DNA from: a virus
Virus record (IMG/VR): IMGVR_UViG_3300020283_000009
Span: 1 to 36,317 of that record
Strand: one strand, 5' to 3'
DNA: 36,317 nt
The position numbers and the translations under genes are program-made. This document shows, in pieces, positions 12,882 to 19,629 of the stretch. Under the pieces are notes generated by a model. The model was given only the letters and a program-made list of their open reading frames with translations, did no database searches and was not told where the DNA came from. The stretch's first letter is position 1. Every line of letters begins with the position of its first letter.

Positions 12882-14422
12882 CAGAAAGGTATATCCTGTT
12901 CATCCACCTCAAATTCTGGGGACTTCACTGTGGTGTTAGAGATTTCGTAGGCAGGGATGGCCCACACACGGACGACACGTCCGCTAATTCTTAGTATTGT
13001 AGATTCACCGCCGATGTCCCGCAACCTCTGTGAGATTTGGTGTGTCTTGAATTCAAAGAACCGCTGTCTTTTTAAAAAGTTCTCTAAGTCACGCAGCCGA
13101 AAGAAGGTCTGTTTTTTCTCTTCATCAGTCCACGGGCGACGCAGAAGGATCTCCTCTTTGTCCGCAGCGGTCTGCATGTTGCGGCAGAAGTCTTCCAAGT
13201 AATCATAGAACGCACCGTCAATGGACGAATCTTCTGACGCTTCCATGACCCCACCTTCGGTCTCTGTCATGTCCCGCAGCAATGCTGCAACACGGTTCTC
13301 CCAGATGTTCTTACTGACAGTAGGTGGCATGACGTTAAGCTGTTCGATACAGCTCTTCTGAAACGCAGCTTGGCTCTGCAGGCCCTCTGTAGATAACTCC
13401 AGTGGCTCGCCATTTACGTCCATGAACCAGATGGGCGGCTTTGAATTGTATTTGCGTAAGTTTGCAACAGAGGCAGATTGCCCGACGTTGCCTACACCAT
13501 ACTTCCGGGTCAGGCACTTGTCCTTGTCACAGAACTCATTGATAGGGGCGTCTGAGCATTTGTACTGGTAGTCCTTACGGTTGAGCTGCCTGACCAATAT
13601 GTTGACCTCTGCCAAGGGCAGCGGTGGGTCAAAGTGCGCCATGTTATATTGCATCAGCTCATTCTCCCATGTATCTGGGAACGCTTTGCGTAAGTAAACA
13701 CCAACATTGAAAAGACCATTGTTGCGAGTGCCCTCTGGAAAGCCTTGGTTGCATAGATGTTGCAGACAAGGTGGGCCATCTTTAATCGGTGTGCGGTCCT
13801 GTTTCTCTACGCTCAGAGCTTCTATCTGCTCTACTGTTTGGACAGCCGCTTCATACAAACCGAAGAACTCTTCGAGAGTGGCAGCGGAACCATCTGCCTT
13901 AAATGCATAGCGCAAACTCTCTTCATGGTTATAGTAGGGAAGGTTAAGAAAGTTTCCGACATCTCCCCTATCGAGTTGTAGTTTAATCTGCTTTGGAAAA
14001 ATTTCGCTTCCAGCATAACCCAATGCTGCTGAAATAGAGGTAAGCGTATCTTGTAGAATTTTTGCACTAATCCAATCTTTAGAAAAAAGAAAAACATGTG
14101 CACCCCCTGATTTAGAACGACACACAACCAAAGGCAGCTTCATCTCTACAATCTTGTCCAACAGCTCTTTGTGGTTGAAGCCAGTGTACTGGTCTATGTC
14201 GATACAGCCCCATTTGCAGTTGTTGTCAGCATTGATGGGAATGATACCAATTGCTGGGCCCTTGCCAGACAAATGACCTTCCCATGTTTGTGCAGTCCTG
14301 GGAGAACGCAAAACACTGGCTTGACCTGACTGCTTGCCATTGACCTGCTGTTTCTGGATCTCGTAGGTGCCATACGCCTCTTCGAGCCCAGAGAATATTT
14401 TTGAGAATTTATCTGCGGACAT
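12881..14422 (-). CDS. AEP-type DNA primase with PriCT-like domain and SSB-like tail
   Basis: A 513-residue protein of the archaeo-eukaryotic primase superfamily, resembling the primase domain of TOTE-type systems and phage primase-polymerases. CIDID (catalytic D-x-D) is at about residues 74-78 and SKSGGAH (nucleotide-binding histidine) near residue 105. EIFPKQIKLQLDRGDVGNFLNLPYY follows. A PriCT-like segment with EGTRNN lies near residue 231. A YKC...FCDKDKC cysteine set at about 286-304 could bind zinc. The C-terminus is EVDEQDIPF, like the SSB-binding tail. ATG 14422 is preferred with GGGGTGAT before it; a TTG four codons earlier is unlikely. A hairpin at 14443-14471 separates it from the SSB-like gene. 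Confidence 0.82.
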   Translation of the reverse strand: MSADKFSKIFSGLEEAYGTYEIQKQQVNGKQSGQASVLRSPRTAQTWEGHLSGKGPAIGIIPINADNNCKWGCIDIDQYTGFNHKELLDKIVEMKLPLVVCRSKSGGAHVFLFSKDWISAKILQDTLTSISAALGYAGSEIFPKQIKLQLDRGDVGNFLNLPYYNHEESLRYAFKADGSAATLEEFFGLYEAAVQTVEQIEALSVEKQDRTPIKDGPPCLQHLCNQGFPEGTRNNGLFNVGVYLRKAFPDTWENELMQYNMAHFDPPLPLAEVNILVRQLNRKDYQYKCSDAPINEFCDKDKCLTRKYGVGNVGQSASVANLRKYNSKPPIWFMDVNGEPLELSTEGLQSQAAFQKSCIEQLNVMPPTVSKNIWENRVAALLRDMTETEGGVMEASEDSSIDGAFYDYLEDFCRNMQTAADKEEILLRRPWTDEEKKQTFFRLRDLENFLKRQRFFEFKTHQISQRLRDIGGESTILRISGRVVRVWAIPAYEISNTTVKSPEFEVDEQDIPF

Positions 14423-14442
14423 ATCACCCCCCAAACAAAAGT

Positions 14443-14471
14443 CCTCTGGTCAGCACACTACTGACCAGAGG
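14443..14471 (-). terminator. Strong intra-operon hairpin (attenuator or processing site)
   Basis: CCTCTGGTCAG (minus, 14471-14461) and CTGACCAGAGG (14453-14443) form a perfect 11-bp stem with a 7-base loop. The following sequence is ACTTTTG, a weak T-run. It lies after the SSB-like gene and before the primase ribosome-binding site, so it probably reduces expression of the primase relative to the SSB-like protein. Confidence 0.65.
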
Positions 14472-14484
14472 TGATGTTATTTGT

Positions 14485-15309
14485 TTAGAATGGTAGATCG
14501 CCGTCTGAGTCGTCAGCAGTCTCTCCACGAGATTCTCCAGTATCTTCAGCAGGTACAGGATCATGCTCATGTTTGACTGTAACTTCACCCTTTTCAATAG
14601 AGGCGTTAAACTCTTTCGCCGCTTTATACTGGTGCTTTTCAGATATTGGGCCATCGAGGCTCATTTCCCAACCGTGCCAACTTCCTTTGCTGTTTTCTTC
14701 GCTCACAGTCTTCAAAAGATAAATGTGGCTAAACATCGGCGGCGTGAAGGGTCCGTTTTCCCCATTCATCTCACGCGACATAATCATGCTCATCCACTTA
14801 CGAGACTTTTTGAGTTGTGTAGATTTCATTGCAATCAACGCATTGGTCATGCCGCCCTCTGGGTTTATAACTTTGACATACCACTGAGCTGTCTGCTCAA
14901 CATAATCACCTGACCCGTCATCGACATATTCTTTATTGTCATTTGGGTCTCTATTTGTTTTAGGCAAATTTGGGTCATTAGGCTCGTGTATCATTACTGG
15001 TGCCGCGATACCCGTGCCTCGTGGTTGCCACCGTATGAACTTACGCTGATAAGCGCACGGTATAACCTTAATGCCGTCTTTGCCTTTATAGACTTCACCT
15101 GTAACAGTATTAACGATATCGCCTTTGCGTACATCGTCACGCTCATCAAGAATACCGTCCAAGCCAGATACAATTTTCAAGAAAGGCAAAGCCATATCTT
15201 CATTAGATACATTCTGGATACCTGCGCTTGCGTCTGCCTCAAACATAGAAGTGTCGAACTCCGCTACCGCAGTTGCCTGCTCCTTTTTTACAACTTGCTT
15301 TTCAGTCAT
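14485..15309 (-). CDS. SSB-like phage protein with acidic DLPF tail
   Basis: A 274-residue protein, MTEKQVVKKEQATAVAEFDTS at the start and ADDSDGDLPF at the end. The middle carries ALPFLKIVSGLDG...GDIVNTVTGEVYKG..GIKVIPCAYQRKFIRWQPRG, a pattern common in an uncharacterised phage family found in replication or recombination modules. The acidic tail closely mimics the C-terminus of bacterial SSB, which recruits replication and repair proteins. I infer an SSB or SSB-associated role. ATG 15309 follows AAGGAGG and overlaps the upstream TGA (ATGA). A longer open frame to 15567 runs through the preceding gene and is not used. Confidence 0.7.
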   Translation of the reverse strand: MTEKQVVKKEQATAVAEFDTSMFEADASAGIQNVSNEDMALPFLKIVSGLDGILDERDDVRKGDIVNTVTGEVYKGKDGIKVIPCAYQRKFIRWQPRGTGIAAPVMIHEPNDPNLPKTNRDPNDNKEYVDDGSGDYVEQTAQWYVKVINPEGGMTNALIAMKSTQLKKSRKWMSMIMSREMNGENGPFTPPMFSHIYLLKTVSEENSKGSWHGWEMSLDGPISEKHQYKAAKEFNASIEKGEVTVKHEHDPVPAEDTGESRGETADDSDGDLPF

Positions 15310-15887
15310 TTTTTTGCCTCCTTGATTAATGCCCGTTGACCGATATGTGCCCCAAATAACTCCATAGGGAAAGGCTCGCCTTTTTCTGTTTGGTCTTTTA
15401 CCCAAGCTCTCAGTGTTGATGAGTGGACGCTTTCTGCCTGTTCTGGCGATAAGCCCTGTTCTGAGACCTTTGACAGAAATTCTGCTGCTTTTTGGTCTTC
15501 CCCCATGCCGAAGTTTACTGACACGATATTTTTTACCATGTCCCCATGTCCATTCTGCCGCAACCATTCAAATGCCTCCTCTCTTTTGTCCACTGGTATT
15601 GATGCTCCATACGTTTTTTTGATTTCAACTTCAGAACCATCTTGCAGCTTAAAAGAAGATACACCCATTTCCATAAGCATTTGTGGCAGCTCATGGTCAG
15701 ACATTTTATACAAATCTTTCTTCGCCTCTCTAACCTTTTCTTCAAGATTCTTGACGAGATTTTGTTGGTCTGTAATTTGTTGGGCTAATTTTGCGACACC
15801 TTTCAGATTGCTATCATCAAACGTGCCAAGCGGTGATTTGGAAGGGGACTTTGTATCCTCTTCCATCAGAGACGTTAAGTCACTCAT
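15306..15887 (-). CDS. Conserved phage protein with N-terminal coiled coil
   Basis: A 193-residue protein. Residues about 28-62 (LKGVAKLAQQITDQQNLVKNLEEKVREAKKDL) form a probable coiled coil. This is followed by ELPQMLMEMGVSSFKLQDGSEVEIKKTYGASIP, EEAFEWLRQNGHGDMVKNIVSVNFG and a C-terminal ELFGAHIGQRALIKEAKK. I recognise this order from phage replication clusters, where it sits beside the SSB-like gene, but its function is unknown. It is the first gene of the leftward replication operon. AGGAG precedes ATG 15887. Confidence 0.75.
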   Translation of the reverse strand: MSDLTSLMEEDTKSPSKSPLGTFDDSNLKGVAKLAQQITDQQNLVKNLEEKVREAKKDLYKMSDHELPQMLMEMGVSSFKLQDGSEVEIKKTYGASIPVDKREEAFEWLRQNGHGDMVKNIVSVNFGMGEDQKAAEFLSKVSEQGLSPEQAESVHSSTLRAWVKDQTEKGEPFPMELFGAHIGQRALIKEAKK

Positions 15888-15908
15888 TTCTTTCTCCTGT
15901 CGTCGTTG

Positions 15909-15926
15909 AGTGTTTATTTAAACACT
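15909..15926. promoter_or_regulatory. Operator-like palindrome between divergent operons
   Basis: AGTGTTTATTTAAACACT is an 18-base perfect palindrome (8-bp arms, TT centre). Its right end meets the -35 box of the helicase promoter, and it lies about 22 bases before ATG 15887 of the replication operon, so one bound protein could affect both directions. Confidence 0.6.
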
Positions 15927-15954
15927 TGATATATCCTATATAGCCGTATATATT
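15926..15954 (+). promoter_or_regulatory. Sigma70-like promoter of SNF2 helicase cassette
   Basis: TTGATA (15926-15931), a 17-base spacer and TATATT (15949-15954), about 20 bases before ATG 15976. The palindrome at 15909-15926 abuts it. Confidence 0.6.
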
Positions 15955-15975
15955 TATATAGTCAAGGAGATAAAT

Positions 15976-17430
15976 ATGCAAAAATATAAGTTCAAAACCA
16001 AACCGTATGAGCATCAGAAAACGGTTTTGGAAGATTCGTGGTCCGCGAGCAATTATGCTTTGTTCATGGAAATGGGTACAGGCAAATCGAAGATTGCAAT
16101 AGACACCATTGGAGCTTTGTTTGAGGACGGTAAGATCGACACAGCGTTCATTGTTGCTCCAAAAGGCGTATTTCACAACTGGTCACAAAAAGAAATTGTA
16201 GCGCATTTGCCAGACCACATACAGCGCAAGGTTCTTAGTTGGCAACCTAACATTACAAAAACTTTTAGAAGTCAGTTTGAAGAGTTTTGTAAGGATACTG
16301 ATGAGCTGCGTATATTTGTTATGAACGTAGAAGCGTTTAGCACGAGTAAAGGAGCTACGACGGCTGAATGGTTTGGGAAGAATTTCGGTGAAAAGGGTAT
16401 GATGGTTGTTGATGAGTCTACAACAATAAAAAACCGAAAAGCTGCCCGGACTAAAGCTGTTGTGAAGACGGGGGAGTTATTCGCATATAGGCGTCTCCTG
16501 ACAGGCTCCCCCGTCACCAAATCACCTATGGACCTTTACTCTCAGTGTGAGTTTTTGGGCCAAAGCATGTTGGGTTTTCCAAGTTATTTCGCGTTCCAGG
16601 GTAGATATGCGGTTCTGCAAAGACGCACAATGGGGCATAGATCTTTCCAACAAATCGTTGGCTTTCAAAGATTAGAAGAGCTCAATGCCAAGCTCGATGT
16701 ATTCAGCAGGCGTATTCTGAAAAAAGAATGTTTGGACCTGCCCGAAAAGATATATGTCAGACGAGAGGTGGACCTTACAGACGAGCAGAAAAAACTGTAT
16801 ACACAGATGTCAAAGCTTGCACTTGCTCAATTGCGGGACGGCAGTCTGGTCAGCACTAACAATGTTTTGACACAAATTATGCGCTTACAGCAGATTTGCT
16901 GTGGGTTTATTAAAAATGATGATGACTTGATTAGTGAAGTAAAATCCAATCGACTTCACGAGCTTGTGAATATCTGTGAAGAAACCACAGGAAAAGTCAT
17001 TATATGGGCGACTTTTGTTCACGATATTGAAAAAATTTGTGACATGCTCACAAAAGAATTTGGCATAGAAAGTTTTGGTGCGTTTTACGGGGCAACCGCG
17101 CAGGAGCAAAGGCAAGAGATTGTAGATCAGTTTCAAGACCCCAATTCAAACATGCGCTTCTTCGTAGGCAACAGCCGCACGGGTGGGTTTGGTTTGACCC
17201 TGACAGAGGCCAGCACCGTGGTGTATTACAGCAATAATTATGACCTCGAAATACGGCTGCAGTCAGAAGATAGAGCGCATCGCATTGGTCAAAAGAATAA
17301 CGTGACTTACGTGGACCTCGTCAGCCCTAAAACAATTGACGACAAGATATTGACGGCTTTGCAAAATAAACAGAACATTGCAAATATGGTACTGGGGGAG
17401 GAGTTGAAGGAATGGTTCAATACAGAGTAG
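15976..17430 (+). CDS. SNF2-type superfamily 2 helicase/ATPase
   Basis: A 484-residue DNA-dependent ATPase. Walker A MGTGKS is at residues 33-38, motif Ia VAPKGVFHNW near 60, motif II DEST near 146, motif III LTGSP near 175, motif V in GGFGLTLTEAS, and motif VI QSEDRAHRIGQ near residues 426-438. These are the SNF2 motifs, including the diagnostic HRIGQ, and the protein is close to a bare SNF2 core. Phage members are thought to remodel or clear proteins from DNA, or to assist replication or recombination. AAGGAG lies seven bases before ATG 15976. It is transcribed away from the replication operon with the zinc-ribbon gene overlapping its end. Confidence 0.92.
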   Translation: MQKYKFKTKPYEHQKTVLEDSWSASNYALFMEMGTGKSKIAIDTIGALFEDGKIDTAFIVAPKGVFHNWSQKEIVAHLPDHIQRKVLSWQPNITKTFRSQFEEFCKDTDELRIFVMNVEAFSTSKGATTAEWFGKNFGEKGMMVVDESTTIKNRKAARTKAVVKTGELFAYRRLLTGSPVTKSPMDLYSQCEFLGQSMLGFPSYFAFQGRYAVLQRRTMGHRSFQQIVGFQRLEELNAKLDVFSRRILKKECLDLPEKIYVRREVDLTDEQKKLYTQMSKLALAQLRDGSLVSTNNVLTQIMRLQQICCGFIKNDDDLISEVKSNRLHELVNICEETTGKVIIWATFVHDIEKICDMLTKEFGIESFGAFYGATAQEQRQEIVDQFQDPNSNMRFFVGNSRTGGFGLTLTEASTVVYYSNNYDLEIRLQSEDRAHRIGQKNNVTYVDLVSPKTIDDKILTALQNKQNIANMVLGEELKEWFNTE

Positions 17431-17603
17431 AAGATGGGCCTATTAAGAAAGCTTTGGACACGGGCCGTTGTCCGCGTTGCTTGTGCCAGATGCAGCCCGT
17501 AGATGTTCATGGGCATCAACAATGCGCTGTGTGCAAATTTTATATTGTTGAATGTTGTGACGGCGAAACGTGTTCAACTAGTAATGCGGTTCAAGAAGCT
17601 TAA
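17412..17603 (+). CDS. Small zinc-ribbon protein
   Basis: A 63-residue protein with CPRCLC at about residues 20-25, DVHGH, then CAVC and a CC pair near residues 38-49. This gives a likely C4 zinc ribbon. GGAGGAG lies about eight bases before ATG 17412, within the last codons of the helicase gene (19-base overlap), so it is coupled to it and may be its DNA-binding or regulatory partner. Its 3' end overlaps the stop of the oppositely oriented gene 17574-19109 by 30 bases. Confidence 0.7.
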   Translation: MVQYRVEDGPIKKALDTGRCPRCLCQMQPVDVHGHQQCAVCKFYIVECCDGETCSTSNAVQEA

Positions 17604-19109
17604 AAATTCTCCCGCCCCCATGTCTTTACCTTGAAGTGGCCTTCTAAACTCAATACGCGGATTGTCAGGGTCTAATGTAAATTCTAAATCGCCTCCAAAA
17701 ACTTTAGTTGAGGCACGAGGACCACCACTCGTCGCCATTTCCATTAGTTCCGAAAGGGTGGGATAGTCCAAACCAGCTAATGCTGTGCTATCTCTCAAAT
17801 CTCTTGTTGGGGCTTGCGACTGTTCATACGGGCCAAGCTCTGGTTCAGGTGCGAATAGCTCTAGGAAATCTTGACGGCTTAAACCAACATTAGGAGCGTT
17901 TCTTGGGAAATCTTGACGGCTTAAACCAACATTAGGAGCGTTTACTAACTCAGGTGGTTTTGCCGCTATAGAATCTAACTCTTCTGAAGGAAATAAGCTC
18001 TGGAATGAAATTGTGTCTATCTCATCCATAGGGCGAGAAGTAACGGTGTCAATCTCAGTCACTGGTGAATCAAAACGACGACCTATAGGTGTGGGCACGT
18101 CTACTACACGAGATTCTCTCAACATTTCTGCCGTTGTGTTATCAGAAAGTCTTGAGTCGCTTTCCGCAGGCATACCTTCAGCAGGGAGCATTTCAGCAGG
18201 CATCATTGCCATTGCGGCAACTTCATCCTGATTGGTTAGGCCCACAGGAATAGTTTGTGCTAAAGGTCCAATTTCCCTGCTTGGGTCTATTGACCCCATT
18301 GCAGGTCTGCTTGCAACCGGGGCTTGAGCTGGTTGCTGGTTACCAGAGGCTAAACCTTGCAACCGTTCAATCATGCTTGATCCTTTATTGGCAATAGACT
18401 CAATTGTGTCACCTAAATTCAAGCCACCTATTAGTTGTTCAGCAAGGCTTTGGTTCTCTCGTGCCCTCATTTCATCAGTGACTTTACTTGAAAGATAAGG
18501 ATCTTCTGTGCCTATTCCACTTAAAAAAGACCCTGCGAAAGGAACAGATCCAATACCTGCTCTGACTAATTGCTCACCCGGACCCATTTCACGAGTGACC
18601 ATTTCGACAGGACCTTGGTATGTGCCTCTACCCGCGCGGTCAATGCCTCCACTTCTAATTCTGCCATCAGCAGTAATGTCAGGATTTCTATAAAGATCAT
18701 ACTGTCTTTGTCTAAATCGAGCTGCACTAGTGCCCGGTCTTCTATTATGAAGACGATCTAGGTCACGAAACTGCTGGCTGTAATCTACGCCTTTGCCGCC
18801 CAGTGACCGACTAAACTTATCTAAAAATGCTGCAAAACCTGATGGTCTTCTTCCAAAGGGATTTCTATCGGTAATACCGTAAGTTTTTTCAAACTGAGCT
18901 TTTGTCAAGCCAGCTCCTGGACGAGCAATAAATCTGTTGTTATCGTCGCCGTCGCCCCCGCCGCCACCATAAACTTGGTCAGAAGTATATCCCAATTGAG
19001 ATGCAGCAGTGCCTCTACCCGGTCCGCCCGTAGAAACGTAAGTACTTTCCCCTGTTGCGGGGTTTACACCACCGACATCAAACGGATCGTATTCGTCTTG
19101 CATTGCCAT
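17574..19109 (-). CDS. Virion-operon protein of unknown function with tandem duplication
   Basis: A 511-residue, low-complexity protein rich in Gly, Pro, Ser and Met, with a polyglycine patch GGGGGDGDDNN near residue 50 and long disordered-looking stretches. It is the last gene of the virion operon. A short hydrophobic stretch (LVRAGIGSVPFAGSFLSGIG) lies near residue 185. An exact tandem duplication gives NAPNVGLSRQDF twice near residue 400. I recognise no family. Its place after the ejection-protein and lysozyme genes suggests a virion-associated or release role. The ATG at 19109 follows GAGG by nine bases. Confidence 0.65.
   Translation of the reverse strand: MAMQDEYDPFDVGGVNPATGESTYVSTGGPGRGTAASQLGYTSDQVYGGGGGDGDDNNRFIARPGAGLTKAQFEKTYGITDRNPFGRRPSGFAAFLDKFSRSLGGKGVDYSQQFRDLDRLHNRRPGTSAARFRQRQYDLYRNPDITADGRIRSGGIDRAGRGTYQGPVEMVTREMGPGEQLVRAGIGSVPFAGSFLSGIGTEDPYLSSKVTDEMRARENQSLAEQLIGGLNLGDTIESIANKGSSMIERLQGLASGNQQPAQAPVASRPAMGSIDPSREIGPLAQTIPVGLTNQDEVAAMAMMPAEMLPAEGMPAESDSRLSDNTTAEMLRESRVVDVPTPIGRRFDSPVTEIDTVTSRPMDEIDTISFQSLFPSEELDSIAAKPPELVNAPNVGLSRQDFPRNAPNVGLSRQDFLELFAPEPELGPYEQSQAPTRDLRDSTALAGLDYPTLSELMEMATSGGPRASTKVFGGDLEFTLDPDNPRIEFRRPLQGKDMGAGEFLSFLNRITS
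17864..17943 (-). repeat. 38-base exact tandem repeat, 42-base period
   Basis: 17864-17901 and 17906-17943 are identical over 38 bases, separated by four bases. The period of 42 bases adds exactly 14 codons, keeping the reading frame of gene 17574-19109. Confidence 0.9.
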
Positions 19110-19110
19110 C

Positions 19111-19629
19111 TTATGCTTCCCTCATTTCAAGCGCAGCTTCTAGGGTTTCTTCGTTGCGACGCAGCCAACCTTTACCAAAGGTATCAAAGGTTTTTAAAGA
19201 GCGATAGTAGTCCGCACGATTTTTTGCCAGTGCATTTAGAAGAATAACAGTGTCTGTGTCCTTAATACGAGCCATTGTCTTTGGTCCGATAACACCGTCC
19301 TCTTTGGCCCCAACCAAGGACTGTAACACACGGGCGGGGCGTCCTGGTCCGCTGTTCACGGCCCAATCAAAAGTGGCTAGGTCTAACCCTGTGTCAAGCT
19401 CATCCGCCATGACACGGTCCCAATAATTCTTTTTATAGATTTCCTGCACATGCTCTTCAGGAATGTTTTTCAGTTCATCTACATCTTCTAAAGGACGACC
19501 CAAAAACTCTGCATAAGTTTTGTGTGTTATGCCCTTGTTGGTTGCGCCACCGGGATCTTCAGGATGATCGACAAATCCTCCTTCGTGGTGAAGTATCAAG
19601 CTTAAACTGTAAAAGAAGTTTGCTTCCAT
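19111..19629 (-). CDS. GH108 family endolysin (lysozyme)
   Basis: A 172-residue peptidoglycan hydrolase. The N-terminal glycoside hydrolase 108 domain has LILHHEGGFVDHPEDPGGATNKGIT, with catalytic Glu16 in HEGG. NYWDRV and DLATFDWAVNSGPGRPARVLQ follow. The C-terminal half (DGVIGPKTMARIK.., residues about 112-172) matches the PG_binding_3 domain. It lacks a signal peptide, so it needs a holin for release; none is recognised in this window. Its ATG overlaps the TAA of the 1419-residue gene (TAATG), which suggests expression with virion proteins and possible use in entry as well as lysis. Confidence 0.93.
   Translation of the reverse strand: MEANFFYSLSLILHHEGGFVDHPEDPGGATNKGITHKTYAEFLGRPLEDVDELKNIPEEHVQEIYKKNYWDRVMADELDTGLDLATFDWAVNSGPGRPARVLQSLVGAKEDGVIGPKTMARIKDTDTVILLNALAKNRADYYRSLKTFDTFGKGWLRRNEETLEAALEMREA

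Noticed and set aside
14986-15339. 117-codon plus-strand frame
   Set aside because: Opposite the SSB-like gene and without a ribosome-binding site.
15310-15567. 86-codon N-terminal extension of the SSB-like protein
   Set aside because: It runs entirely antiparallel in frame through the preceding real gene; ATG 15309 has a strong AAGGAGG and an ATGA overlap.
15505-15909. 134-codon plus-strand frame
   Set aside because: Opposite the conserved 193-residue phage protein; its Ser/Phe-rich product is typical of an antisense shadow.
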